Part shown: one piece after another, positions 48,501 through 57,543 of the stretch
Position numbering within the stretch: the stretch's first letter is position 1
How the letters are laid out: every line of letters starts with the position of its first letter
Source of the DNA: an uncultured Bryobacterales bacterium
GTDB lineage: Bacteria > Acidobacteriota > Terriglobia > Bryobacterales > UBA6623
DNA: 64,000 nt
NCBI GenBank assembly: GCA_951813605.1
Contig: OX638379.1
Coordinates: 2,304,471-2,368,470, forward strand
Reading direction: 5' to 3'
Translations under genes and position numbers: made by a program
Notes under the pieces: generated by a model
What the model was told of the DNA's origin: nothing
Databases searched by the model: none
What the model saw: only the letters and a program-made list of their open reading frames with translations

Positions 48501-49057
48501 GCTTCGGCACCCCACGGCGCTCCGAGGGCTACCCAACGTTCCAAGGCAGCGACATCGGCGTCCGCGAGCCTCCCGGTAGGCGGCATGGCAAGTTTCTCGT
48601 CGTCATAGCGGACCGCACGGATCAGCGGGCTGTCGGCCGGGCTGCCAGGAACGACCGCGGGCCCGCGCGCCCCGCCGGACAGCAGACCGGCCAGGGAGTC
48701 CATCCGCAGGCCGCCCATCGCGACATTCCCGGCCGAGGAATGGCACACGTAGCAGTTGTCCGCTAACAAGGGACGGATCTTCTTCTCGAAGAACTCCGCA
48801 CCGCTGTCAGCGTGCATCGGCGCAACGCTGGCGAGGACGAATGCAAGGTTGCAGCCGACGATTGGAGCCGAGAATGGCCGGGAGCCGTTCACTATATAAA
48901 CTCTAGCCGAGACGCCATCCCGGACGGGCTTTCGGGGATCAGGTTCCGCGCTCGCTTCCGCTGCCATCGACGCCATCGCCTCCTGCACAGAACGCGGCGG
49001 CGGCAAGGGCAGAATCGCGCCGAGACGTTTACTTGCGGGCCGGGACTCGGAACTCAC
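45578..49057 (-). CDS. PSCyt1/DUF1549/DUF1553 protein, long form
   Basis: A 1159-residue exported protein if it starts at GTG 49057; a GTG at 48892 directly before the hydrophobic IVGCNLAFVLASVAPMHA segment would give a conventional signal and may be the true start. PSCyt1 heme site: NCYVCHSSAGN. DUF1549: [38 protein letters not shown] and [16 protein letters not shown]. The middle about 280 residues contain a lectin/CBM-like beta domain (ITIGRGGDYQLDFLDLESGG, LWINGLLMKTGARAV). DUF1553 at the end: [20 protein letters not shown] and VAPQALFMMNGSIVL. The carbohydrate-binding-like insert, absent from the 22.3 kb paralogue, suggests glycan targeting. Operon with the DUF1501 gene; divergent from the sulfatase at 49137. 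Confidence 0.88.
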   Translation of the reverse strand: MSSESRPASKRLGAILPLPPPRSVQEAMASMAAEASAEPDPRKPVRDGVSARVYIVNGSRPFSAPIVGCNLAFVLASVAPMHADSGAEFFEKKIRPLLADNCYVCHSSAGNVAMGGLRMDSLAGLLSGGARGPAVVPGSPADSPLIRAVRYDDEKLAMPPTGRLADADVAALERWVALGAPWGAEALPQESAGNAHWSFVVPGAPELPAVRDPDWVRTPIDAFVLARLEAKGLLPAPPAGRRTLVRRAYFDLIGLPPTPEEVGAYLEDEAPGAFSRVVDRLLASPRYGERWGRHWLDVARYSDSNGVDENLVYKNAFRYRDYVIDAFNADKPYDQFVTEQLAGDLLPQSNDLETMYERWTATGFLTLGPKMLAEDDPVKMQMDIVDEQLDTMARAFMGLTVGCARCHDHKFDPIPIADYYAMAGIFKSSKTMENFKVVAQWHEYVLAAKADRDRLDAHRALIESKSGAINAIVKAQNDVLVARGWRKSREYLLAADEVLRAREIEIDPILAAAEALPSGTAAIVREAGEFDRGNVTREIAAGEKNGAKGAKGPYYAEYDITIGRGGDYQLDFLDLESGGGTADLWINGLLMKTGARAVNNRRASPDPGGWAVSGVYPLASGDNTVRLEHASRFPYFKSWLIAPSRLPEGMGPLKTPAMAARENGLDLGFLEQWVDRLQRDRGASASILYAWHAFRVGMSLDGWASPASKAFGPKPYRSRGEIAARYQELFDQALEQWRTLFPEVWINYENERYKNASEEPALPDAGLEAFREFLFEKYGPFRPPRNARKSYPADALQAIKRLERERKALEGSTPEFPRAMGVREGREIGDIPIHIRGSHWTLGESVPRGFLSAILHESEPRIPDEASGRLHLARWLTRPDHPLTARVMVNRLWRWHFGRGIVPTPDNFGRLGQEPTNQPLLDWLALRFVKDDWSMKRMHRLIVLSSTYRMSTAHDARSAEVDPENRLLWRANRRRLEAESMRDAIVALSGHLDFAMGGTILDVNDRQRVASTRARGLIDYDLNRRAVYLPVVRSSLYEVFTAFEFADPSVPNGDRGETVVAPQALFMMNGSIVLRHTRRMADRLLGRDDLDDADRVRDTYQRVLGRPPRPAEVDRALTFVANVQKALGDRAETSEERRARAWQSFCKAIIGSNEFLYLN

Positions 49058-49136
49058 TCGTTGAACCCCGTGAGAACGGCGAGATTGCCCACTCTCGATC
49101 GCGGATCCAATGATCTGCCGTAGAATCTAACCCACC

Positions 49137-50648
49137 ATGCCGTTCTGCGCACGACACTGCCTGCTGCTGCTCCCGTTGCTGGCCGCTTGCTCAACCGATC
49201 CCGGCCAAGGGTCTGCCCCTCGTCCAAACGTACTCCTCTTCGTCAGCGACACCCACCGCTGGGGCGCTATGTCGTTCACGCAAACTCCCGACGTCGAGAC
49301 GCCCCACCTCAGCCACCTACAAGAACAGGGGGTCTCTCTCGACCGGCACTATGTAAACCTCCCGATCTGCACTCCGTTCCGCGCGATTCTCCTGACCGGT
49401 CGGTGGCCTTACCAGCAGGGGCTGATGGCCAACCACATGTCGCTCGCCGAGCGAGTCGACATGCCCCAAGGCCAAAGCACTCGGGGCACAGTGGCGTGGG
49501 CGTTCCGTGACGCGGGATACGCAACCGGGCATTTCGGCAAATGGCATCTCGGGGGCCGTGACGCGAGGCCGTTCGGATTCGACAAGTCCATCGTCTGGGC
49601 CGGTACCAACAACCACCGCGAGTGCCGGTACTCGGTCGATGGCGAACAATACACAGACTGGGAGGGTCTGTCCAACTCAACTGCCACGACCGAGCAGGCA
49701 CTGGAATGGATCGAGGGAACCTCCGCCGGCGACCAGCCGTTCTTCGCGGTAATCTCCGTGAACCCGCCGCACGGCCCGTTCCACGACGCCCCGGACGAGA
49801 AGAAACAGCTGTACCCGGACGAGAGCGCGCTCCCGTTCCATCCGCTCGACGTGACGCGCGACTTCGAGCAGCATCGCGACTATCACGCCCTGATCAGCGG
49901 CATGGACGGCGACCTAGGCGTCGTCCTGGCCCGGTTGGACGAGCTGGGCATCGCGGATTCCACGATCCTCCTCTACACCTCCGACCACGGCGGGATGACC
50001 GGTGTTGACGGCGTGGCATACGGCCAGAAACGGCACCCCAACGACGAGTCCGCCCGTATCCCGTTCCTGATTCGCTGGCCGGGCCAATTGCCGGAAGGCA
50101 TCCGGCTTGAGGCCCCGACGTCAACCATCGATGTGTTCCCGACGCTGGTTTCCCTCGCCGGCCTCGCTCCGTCTGATGCAGTGCCTTCCGCCGATTACAT
50201 CGCTTCGCTGCCGGGAACCGACCTGTCGGGTCTCCTGCGCGGCGAGCCAGGCGCCCCGCGACCCGATTCGGTGTTTCTCGCACACCCTTCCAACATGAAC
50301 AACCGCGGCAGCCGGCACGAGCTCATTTGGCGTGCGGTCGTCACGGACGATTTCACCTATGCGGTGACCGGGAGCGGCGAGCACAGGCTGTGGGCAAATG
50401 CAGACGGACATCAAGACACCAACCTGCTGGGCGACCCCGCCCACTCGGCGACAAGGAAGCGCCTATGGCAGCGGCTCGACCAGTGGATGAACGAAGCGGA
50501 ACGCCCCTTCTACGACAACTGGTTCGCGCGGGCCGCGGAGCGAGAGGTTGCCGCCTGGAACGCCGAGCACGGACTCGACGCGGCGGGGGCGGATCGCCAA
50601 GCGGGCCGGGCGTCGGTATTCGACATGAACGCGTCCAAGCCACGGTAG
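49137..50648 (+). CDS. Sulfatase (lipoprotein), Asp-His subclass
   Basis: A 503-residue sulfatase with a lipoprotein signal (LLLLPLLAACST). The metal site reads NVLLFVSDTHRWGAM, with Asp-Thr-His instead of the usual Asp-Asp; the formylglycine motif is CTPFRAILLTGR (CxPxR kept); TGHFGKWHLGG; and YTSDHGGMTG, Asp-His in place of Asp-Asn. These features match the phosphonate-monoester-hydrolase/heparan-sulfatase-like branch, so phosphate or phosphonate esters are possible substrates besides sulfates. It is divergent from the PSCyt gene and convergent with the next sulfatase. Confidence 0.88.
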   Translation: MPFCARHCLLLLPLLAACSTDPGQGSAPRPNVLLFVSDTHRWGAMSFTQTPDVETPHLSHLQEQGVSLDRHYVNLPICTPFRAILLTGRWPYQQGLMANHMSLAERVDMPQGQSTRGTVAWAFRDAGYATGHFGKWHLGGRDARPFGFDKSIVWAGTNNHRECRYSVDGEQYTDWEGLSNSTATTEQALEWIEGTSAGDQPFFAVISVNPPHGPFHDAPDEKKQLYPDESALPFHPLDVTRDFEQHRDYHALISGMDGDLGVVLARLDELGIADSTILLYTSDHGGMTGVDGVAYGQKRHPNDESARIPFLIRWPGQLPEGIRLEAPTSTIDVFPTLVSLAGLAPSDAVPSADYIASLPGTDLSGLLRGEPGAPRPDSVFLAHPSNMNNRGSRHELIWRAVVTDDFTYAVTGSGEHRLWANADGHQDTNLLGDPAHSATRKRLWQRLDQWMNEAERPFYDNWFARAAEREVAAWNAEHGLDAAGADRQAGRASVFDMNASKPR

Positions 50649-50653
50649 CGACC

Positions 50654-50693
50654 GTCGGGCCGCGGGCCCTCCCGGGGGGTCCGGGCCGCCGAC
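50654..50693. terminator. GC-rich dyad between convergent sulfatase genes
   Basis: GTCGG (50654-50658) and CCGAC (50689-50693) enclose GGGCCC and GGGTCC arms (50664-50669, 50677-50682) around a short loop. No T run follows on either strand, so termination is a guess based on the position between two convergent stops. Confidence 0.35.
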
Positions 50694-50702
50694 AGCCCAG
50701 CC

Positions 50703-52220
50703 CTACTCCGGGAGAGGCGAGGGCGAGCCTTCGAGCTTCCAGTTCGGGTGCTCTAGCAACCGCCAAGAGCCTGTAAACGGGTAAGCATCCCAAGGCGTGG
50801 CTCCGCGCTGGCGCGGGTCGTCGTGCCGCTGGAGGTAGGCGTTCAACCGCCATATCAGCTCTTGCTTGACCTGGGTCATCGCGGGTTCAGCCGCGATGTT
50901 CCGCAACTGATGAGGGTCCTTCTCGATGTCAAAGAGCTCCTCCGCCGGACGCCTGCCGTAGGCCATTAGGTAGTAGGGTCGGATCTCGGGGTCCAAGGCG
51001 TGCGCCATGAGGAACGACTTCGTGACTCCTCTGTCCACATCCCCGAAGAATCCTTGTGGCGGCGCATTGTAGTCCGGGTCGCCGGCGGGCCAGCGGTTCG
51101 GCTCGTAGTTTCGAATGTACGCGTACCTGTGAGTGCGGATGGCCCGCATGGGATATCCCACTCCTCCACGACGGGCAATGGTGTGGCGCTCAAAGGCCGT
51201 CACGACAAAGTCGCGGGACGCATCAACGAGACCCGACTTGCCGGATTGCGCGATCGGCCACAGGCTCCGTCCGGACATCACCTCCGGGATATCGACCGAC
51301 ACAGCATTCAGGATCGTCGGCGCAATGTCGACCAAGCTGGCTAGGTCGTCCACCTTGCGCCCTCCGGGGATGGCTCCCGGCAGCCGCATCGCGAGAGGCA
51401 CTTGGGTTCCCGAGTCGTAGAGGTTGCATTTCGAGCGAGGCAACGGGTTGCCGTGGTCGCTGGTGACGATCACCAGCGTATTGTCGAGTTCCCCTGCCCT
51501 CTCGAGTGTCCCGAGCGCCCTTCCGAGGTGATTGTCGAAGTGTTCGATCTCGATGCCGTAGTCGAGAATCTCGCCTCGGACGTCTGGATGATCCGGCAAA
51601 GCGCCGGGCAAGCGGGCATCCTCCAGCCTCTTGCCGGCCTTCTTCCAAGCCCCGATGTCGTACCGCTGGTGAGGCTCGGACGTGCCAAGCCAGAAGAAGA
51701 ACGGCTTGCCCTTGTCTCGCTGGGCAAAGAACTCGTCGAAATTGGCCGCGTAGTCGAGCGGATTCAAGCCCGGACGACGCTGCTCCTCGGGCAATCTATG
51801 CGTTCTTACCGACTTCCCGAAAACATCCCGCTGCCATCCTTCCATTCGGCCTGGCCCCCAGGTCTTGCCCGTGGCGCCCAGCTCGTAGCCGGCGTCCGCG
51901 AGCAACAGGGTAAAAACAGTGAATTTCGCCCTCAGGATTCCCAGCAGGATGCCGCCTTCTTCGAGTTCCCAGATGTTGCGGCCCGTCAGTATGGCGCTTC
52001 GCGAGGGAGCGCACGATGGAGCGGCGGTGAACGCGTAGTTGAAGAGCACGCCCTCCCGGGCGATGCGGTCGAATGCCGGCGTCTTGTTCGAGGTGTCGCC
52101 GTAGGCACCGGCGTGCATGGCAGACTGGTCGTCCGAGATTGCGAATAGGATATTGGGGCGATCCGACTGCGCCAGGCTCGTGGCGGCGACGGTGAGCAGC
52201 AAGGGCAGAAGCTTTCGCAT
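50703..52220 (-). CDS. Secreted sulfatase, Asp-His subclass
   Basis: A 505-residue sulfatase with a signal peptide (LLPLLLTVAATSLAQ). Motifs: NILFAISDDQSAMHAGAYG, formylglycine CAPSRSAILTGR (CxPSR), LGATGKTWGPGRM in place of the usual GKWHL, and VTSDHGNPLPRSKCNLYDSG (Asp-His). The Asp-His pair and the DDQS start place it near heparan-N-sulfatase-like family members. It lies 105 bp after the DUF1501 gene at 52326 on the same strand and may be co-transcribed. The substrate is unknown. Confidence 0.9.
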   Translation of the reverse strand: MRKLLPLLLTVAATSLAQSDRPNILFAISDDQSAMHAGAYGDTSNKTPAFDRIAREGVLFNYAFTAAPSCAPSRSAILTGRNIWELEEGGILLGILRAKFTVFTLLLADAGYELGATGKTWGPGRMEGWQRDVFGKSVRTHRLPEEQRRPGLNPLDYAANFDEFFAQRDKGKPFFFWLGTSEPHQRYDIGAWKKAGKRLEDARLPGALPDHPDVRGEILDYGIEIEHFDNHLGRALGTLERAGELDNTLVIVTSDHGNPLPRSKCNLYDSGTQVPLAMRLPGAIPGGRKVDDLASLVDIAPTILNAVSVDIPEVMSGRSLWPIAQSGKSGLVDASRDFVVTAFERHTIARRGGVGYPMRAIRTHRYAYIRNYEPNRWPAGDPDYNAPPQGFFGDVDRGVTKSFLMAHALDPEIRPYYLMAYGRRPAEELFDIEKDPHQLRNIAAEPAMTQVKQELIWRLNAYLQRHDDPRQRGATPWDAYPFTGSWRLLEHPNWKLEGSPSPLPE

Positions 52221-52325
52221 AGATGGTTCCGCCGCCCATTATGCCAATATGCCAATGACTTCTCGGCAGGCGGACGACAGGTCAAAGCCGGATACGCCTA
52301 TGCTGACCCCCGATTGCCGTACAGG

Positions 52326-53756
52326 CTAGGCGAGCAGGCCGTGCTGCACGCGGCCACTCACGTCGGTGAGACGAAAATCGCGGCCCATGAAGCTATAGGT
52401 GAACTTCTCGTGGTCGAAGCCCATCAGGTGCAGGATCGTCGCTTGCAGGTCATGCACGTGGACGGGGTCCTCGGTGATGTTCAGGCACAGGTCGTCGGTC
52501 GCGCCATGCACGTGCCCGGGCTTGATCCCGCCCCCTGCCATCCACATGGAATAGGCCGTCGGCTGGTGGTCGCGGCCCGCGTTGGCGGCCTCCTCCGGCT
52601 TGCGGATCTCGACCATCGGCGTGCGCCCGAATTCCCCGCCCCATACGACCAGCGTCTCGTCCAGCAATCCGCGCTGCTTGAGGTCCTTGATCAGCGCGGC
52701 CGTGGGTTGGTCGGTCTCCTGCATGCGCTTCGGAAGCTTGTCGTTCAGGTACGTGTGGTCGTCCCAAGATGCATCCATCATCAGCACCGTGCGAACGCCT
52801 CGCTCAACCAGCCTCCGAGCTAGCAGGCAATTCGTTGCGTACTGGCGTCGGTGCTCGTTATCGCTCTCGACGCCGTACATGGCGAGGGTCTCCGGCGACT
52901 CGCTCGACAGGTCGACCAGATCGGGAGCCTCGGTCTGCATGCGGAAGGCCAGTTCGTAGGCGCTGATGCGGGACGCGATTTCCTCGTCGCCCGTCTGGTC
53001 ATACCGCATGCGGTTCATGTCGTTGACGAATCCGATCGTCTCCCTCTGGATCTCCGGAGTCACCCCGGGAGGATTGGTGAGGTACAGGATCGGATCGCCC
53101 TGATTCCGGAAGAGCGTTCCTTGGTAGTGGGACGGCATGAAGCCGGCCGAGTAGTTGGTTGTGCCGCCCGAGGTGCCTTTTCCAGAAGTGAGCACCACGA
53201 AGCCGGGCAGGTTCTTCGACTCGCTGCCCAGGCCGTAGAGCAGCCAGGAGCCCAGCGTCGGGCGGCCGGGCATTGTGGCCCCCGTAAACAGGAGCAGCTG
53301 CCCGGGATGATGATTGAAAGCGTCGCCGTGCATTGATCGGACGAGGCAGATGTCGTCGGCGACGGAGCCGACGTGCGGGACCAGCTCGGATAGCTCCATG
53401 CCGCAGTTCCCGCGCGGCTCGAACCCGAACTTGCTCGCCATGACCTTCGCAGTGGGCTTGATGAAAGCGAGGGTCAGGTCCTTGGTGATGGAATCGGGCA
53501 GCGACTTCCCGTCCCAGCGCTCGAGCTCGGGCTTCGGATCGAACAGCTCGTACTGGCTCGGCCCCCCCTCCATGAACATGAAGATGATGTTCTTGGCTTT
53601 GGGCGCGAAATGCGGAGCTCTTGGGGCTAGCGGGTCGGCCGCAGTCAGGCCGTCAGCCGCGAGCAGTTCGGCCAAGGCCGAGACGCCCACTCCTCCAGCA
53701 GCGCTTCGGAGGAAGTCGCGACGTCCCCAAATTGCTTGCAAGTGCCTGCGCGTCAT
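52326..53756 (-). CDS. DUF1501-domain protein, Tat-exported
   Basis: A 476-residue protein from the ATG at 53756 (the frame is open further upstream). Tat-type start RRDFLRSAAGGVGVSALAELL. DUF1501 signatures: IFMFMEGGPSQYELFDPKP, SMHGDAFNHHPGQLL, VWGGEFGRTPMVE and GRDHQPTAYSMWMAGGG. It resembles the copy at 44134 in order and size but has no PSCyt partner; a sulfatase gene follows. It is divergent from the TonB receptor gene at 54122. Confidence 0.9.
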   Translation of the reverse strand: MTRRHLQAIWGRRDFLRSAAGGVGVSALAELLAADGLTAADPLAPRAPHFAPKAKNIIFMFMEGGPSQYELFDPKPELERWDGKSLPDSITKDLTLAFIKPTAKVMASKFGFEPRGNCGMELSELVPHVGSVADDICLVRSMHGDAFNHHPGQLLLFTGATMPGRPTLGSWLLYGLGSESKNLPGFVVLTSGKGTSGGTTNYSAGFMPSHYQGTLFRNQGDPILYLTNPPGVTPEIQRETIGFVNDMNRMRYDQTGDEEIASRISAYELAFRMQTEAPDLVDLSSESPETLAMYGVESDNEHRRQYATNCLLARRLVERGVRTVLMMDASWDDHTYLNDKLPKRMQETDQPTAALIKDLKQRGLLDETLVVWGGEFGRTPMVEIRKPEEAANAGRDHQPTAYSMWMAGGGIKPGHVHGATDDLCLNITEDPVHVHDLQATILHLMGFDHEKFTYSFMGRDFRLTDVSGRVQHGLLA

Positions 53757-54121
53757 TGCCAATCGCGTCCATTGTACAACCGCTTGGCACGCCCGAAACA
53801 CCCGGAGCGCTGGGTTACCGCCGTTCCAGCCGCTCACCGATTCGAGGATACCGAGGCCCGGCAGCGCATCGCGCACGCGGACCCGATCGATCCAGCTCCA
53901 AATGAGAGCCGACAGGCCGTTGATTGCGGATCCGAGCGGACGGTACTTGGCAAATCTTCGATGGACGGGTGACCCGCGATCCCGAGGGATTCATTTTCCA
54001 GGAGCCTGCTCTTGATTCGGTCCGGCAGATGCGGTACGATCCGCCACAAGCCAATCTCAGCGACTCTCAAGCTGCTATTGAGATCTTGCACGAGCGCTGC
54101 TTTGGGCTAGGAGGAAGGTTC
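53757..54121. other. Divergent intergenic region (DUF1501 / TonB receptor)
   Basis: 365 bp between divergent starts. AGGAGG at about 54111-54116 serves the receptor. The receptor frame is open upstream to 53924 but this part shows no coding features. No operator was recognised. Confidence 0.6.
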
Positions 54122-57100
54122 ATGAACAACTACCGTTCGCATTGTCAGGCGTGCACCATGACGCTTGCCTGTTTGCTGGCATGCGCTCTGATCCCTGCCG
54201 TCCACGCCCAGACCACTTACGGCTCCATCGTCGGCACGGCGACCGATTCGACCGGGGCATCAGTCCCCAACGTGGAAATCACGGTCACGAACGAAGAGAC
54301 CGGAGTCGCCCAGATAAGAACGACCAACGAGCTCGGGGCTTATTCCTTCACTACTCTCTATCCCGGCTCGTACGCGATCCATGCGGAGGCTTCCGGATTC
54401 CGTCCGGTCGACATCCGCCAGATCGTGCTGCAGGTTAACCAGACCGCGCGTTTCGACCTAGCTTTGGAAGTCGGACAGGTGACTGAGATTGTCGAGGTCG
54501 TGGCTGCCGCGCCGGTCCTCGCCACTGACACATCCGATGTAGGCCATGTTGTCGCGAATCGGGAAATCCTCGACCTGCCCCTGAACGGTCGCAGCTACCT
54601 GCAGCTCGCCGGGCTCACCAACGGCGTGGTTACGTTCGGCAGCGCCGGCGGCGACAATGCCGGGCCGCGATTCACAAGTCAAGGAACGCGGCACAACGGC
54701 AACAGCTACTTGGTCGACGGCGTGGACACCCGCACGCAGCGGAATTCCACATACGGTCTCAGCCTCTCGGTGGACGCGATCGGCGAGTTCAAAATCATGC
54801 AGAATGCCTTCTCGGCCGAGTACGGGCGAGGCACGACAATCGTCAACAGCACTGTCAAGACCGGCACAAACGAATTCCACGGCTCGCTGTTCTGGTTTGT
54901 CCGCAACGACTTCTTCGACGCGCGGCACCCCTACAACTTCAGCGCGTCCAAGACTCCCCTGAGGCAGAACCAGTTCGGCGCCAGTGTTGGTGGGCCGATC
55001 CGAAAGGACAAGACCTTCTTTTTCGGCAATTTCGAGGGCTGGAGGCGGAAGCGCAGCGCGATCAGCCACGTCACCATGCCGACGCAGGCTCAGCTCGGCG
55101 GCGATCTTTCGGGATTGGGTGCAGCCACCGATCCCGACACCGGCGCGCCCTTCCCGGCCAACATCGTCCCGGACCACCGGATCTCGCAATTCGCGCAGGC
55201 AGGCAAGCAGTACTACGCGTCGCCGAACGGATCACCCCTCCCCGGACGGAATCACTCTGCGCTCACGGGATCATCCCGGACGAGCGACCAGCAGACCGTC
55301 CGAATCGACCATCACTTCAATCCGAACGTCCGGGTGAGCGGCTTCCTGACGCTGTTCGAACTCGAGGACGACAGTCCCGATCCCAACGAGTACGCGGGGC
55401 GCATTTCAACGATGAACACCAAGCCGACGATGTCAGTCCAGTACACCCATGTGCTCAAGCCCAATCTGCTCAACACGCTCCGCTTCGGGAGATACCACTC
55501 GATCGTTTTCCGGGGCCAGGAGAAGAGCGCCGACTACAACGTCACCGCCGACGACTTCGGCTTGCGGAATGTCGAGCCCGAACCGATCGCCTACGGACCG
55601 CCGGGCATGGCGATCAGCGGCTACTCGTGGGCCGGCGTGAGGCCTTGGCAGCCGTCGGGCGCTACCGACGGGAACAACCAGTTTGCCGAACAGATGACCT
55701 ACATGAAGGGGCGGCACACGCTGAAGTTCGGGGCCGACCTGCGCTGGCTGCAATACGACGATCTTGCTTGGGCGACCCAGAACGGCGACTACCGCTTCAA
55801 CGGGCAGTACACCGGCAACCCTGTCGGGGACTTCCTGCTGGGCATCCCGAACTGGATCCACTTCGCGCAACGAGGCTTGGGGCGCTACGGCTACGACACC
55901 CGCCACGGGGAGTTCTCCTTCTACCTGCAAGACGACATCAAGCTCACCCCGGAGCTGACACTCAACGCGGGCATCCGCTACGAACTTGTGCAGTTCCCCC
56001 GAGAGGTCAATGACGAGTTTGCCAATTGGAATTTTGAACGGCACGCCATGGACTTCGCTGGCAAGGACATTCCGAGCCGGATCCTGCCGCTCGACAAGAA
56101 CAATTTCGGGCCGCGGCTGGGAATTGCGTACAACCCGACTTGGTCCAGGAAGACTGTGTTCCGGGGAGGCTTTGGCATGGCTTACGGGAATTTCCGCCAA
56201 TACGAGTCGGGCTTGCAGCACTTCCACCCGCCGTACGTCAACGAGAACTTCCTCGGCAACGACGTGCCGACCCCGAGGTTCACAACCGCCGATCTATGGG
56301 ATCCTCCGATCACCGAAACCGAGGGCGTGGACTTCAGCGGGACAACTGTGAACTACCTCCGCGACAAGGTGATGCCGCTGTTCTACCAATGGAATTTCAA
56401 CATCCAGCAGGAACTGGCGCGAAACCTGATGTTGCAGGTCGGCTACGTCGGCAATAAGGGAACGGAACTGCCCAATCGCTACGATGCCAACCAAGCCTCG
56501 CAGTTCGACCCGGCGAATCCCAGCGGCATTCAGGCGAGACGGCCGTACCAGCGGGTCGGTTTCGTAAGCGCGAACACGTCCCGGACCTACTCGCACTACA
56601 ACGGCTTGGACGTGCGCCTGGAGAGACGATTCTCCGGCGGACTCTCGTTGCTGGCCACCTACACGTGGATGAAGCAGCTGGGAATCCGGGGGCACGACAA
56701 CTACACGGTGATGCTCATCGACAACATCCGCCACAACTACGGCCCGGAGGGCGCGCCTCACCGGTCCATTATCAGCTGGGTCTACGAGTTGCCGTTCGGA
56801 CCAGGGAAGGCCTTGGGCGGAGGCGCTGGAGGCGTCTTGGGGCGCGTCATCGGGGGCTGGCAGCTGAACGGCATAGCCGCCATTCGATCGGGCAACCACC
56901 TCGGCACTCGGAGCAATGTCAGCAACGGCGTCGGGAGCCGGGCAGGCAACAAGGCGGATGCGACCGGCCAGCCGGCGAACTTGGAGAGCGGTGCGCGCTC
57001 CACCGTGCGGTGGTTTAACACGGACGCGTTCGTAGACCCGCCTTTCACGCGCTACGGAACCGCCGGGGAAGGCGTGGTCATGGGGCCGGGTGCTGTGAAC

Positions 57101-57295
57101 TTCGACATCTCGGTGTTCAAGAACACCCAGATCACAGAAACCACGCGACTGCAGATACGCTGCGAGATGTTCAACGCCTTCAACAGCGTGAACCTTGCCA
57201 ATCCGAACACGAACGTGTCGACACGTCAGTTCGGGACGATTAGCGGCGCGGCCGACGCACGGATCATTCAGATGGGGCTCAAAGTCATTTTCTAG
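54122..57295 (+). CDS. Oar-type TonB-dependent receptor with carboxypeptidase-regulatory domain
   Basis: A 1057-residue outer-membrane receptor. The ATG at 54122 has AGGAGG about 8 bases upstream and a signal peptide (MTLACLLACALIPAVHA). Residues about 30-115 form a CarboxypepD_reg/Ig-like domain (GSIVGTATDSTGASVPNVEI, YAIHAEASGFRP). A plug-like segment follows (LPLNGRSYLQLAGLTNG, NGNSYLVDGVDTRTQ), then a large beta barrel ending in the aromatic IIQMGLKVIF. Complete. Such receptors are the main uptake proteins of acidobacteria for glycans or siderophores. The neighbouring sulfatases and DUF1501 protein suggest a sulfated-polymer substrate, which is inference. Confidence 0.92.
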   Translation: MNNYRSHCQACTMTLACLLACALIPAVHAQTTYGSIVGTATDSTGASVPNVEITVTNEETGVAQIRTTNELGAYSFTTLYPGSYAIHAEASGFRPVDIRQIVLQVNQTARFDLALEVGQVTEIVEVVAAAPVLATDTSDVGHVVANREILDLPLNGRSYLQLAGLTNGVVTFGSAGGDNAGPRFTSQGTRHNGNSYLVDGVDTRTQRNSTYGLSLSVDAIGEFKIMQNAFSAEYGRGTTIVNSTVKTGTNEFHGSLFWFVRNDFFDARHPYNFSASKTPLRQNQFGASVGGPIRKDKTFFFGNFEGWRRKRSAISHVTMPTQAQLGGDLSGLGAATDPDTGAPFPANIVPDHRISQFAQAGKQYYASPNGSPLPGRNHSALTGSSRTSDQQTVRIDHHFNPNVRVSGFLTLFELEDDSPDPNEYAGRISTMNTKPTMSVQYTHVLKPNLLNTLRFGRYHSIVFRGQEKSADYNVTADDFGLRNVEPEPIAYGPPGMAISGYSWAGVRPWQPSGATDGNNQFAEQMTYMKGRHTLKFGADLRWLQYDDLAWATQNGDYRFNGQYTGNPVGDFLLGIPNWIHFAQRGLGRYGYDTRHGEFSFYLQDDIKLTPELTLNAGIRYELVQFPREVNDEFANWNFERHAMDFAGKDIPSRILPLDKNNFGPRLGIAYNPTWSRKTVFRGGFGMAYGNFRQYESGLQHFHPPYVNENFLGNDVPTPRFTTADLWDPPITETEGVDFSGTTVNYLRDKVMPLFYQWNFNIQQELARNLMLQVGYVGNKGTELPNRYDANQASQFDPANPSGIQARRPYQRVGFVSANTSRTYSHYNGLDVRLERRFSGGLSLLATYTWMKQLGIRGHDNYTVMLIDNIRHNYGPEGAPHRSIISWVYELPFGPGKALGGGAGGVLGRVIGGWQLNGIAAIRSGNHLGTRSNVSNGVGSRAGNKADATGQPANLESGARSTVRWFNTDAFVDPPFTRYGTAGEGVVMGPGAVNFDISVFKNTQITETTRLQIRCEMFNAFNSVNLANPNTNVSTRQFGTISGAADARIIQMGLKVIF

Positions 57296-57543
57296 CGCGA
57301 CCTGCTGCCCAAACGACTGGCATCGAGCCCGGCCCGCGACCCGATCGACGATTCCCTCGGCCTCGGAAGCCCTCGTGGTGCGGCTTGCTCGTTTTTCCAC
57401 GGCCGCGGGGACCGGGTGGAGCTGTGTTCGTTGGCGCCCCTGCCTCGTGTCGCTAGGACACGGACCTCCAGACTGACGCCAGTCATGCGCACGGCCTGCC
57501 CGGGAGCGATAGCTGGCCGCCTACTTGTAGACTCAAGGTCGCG

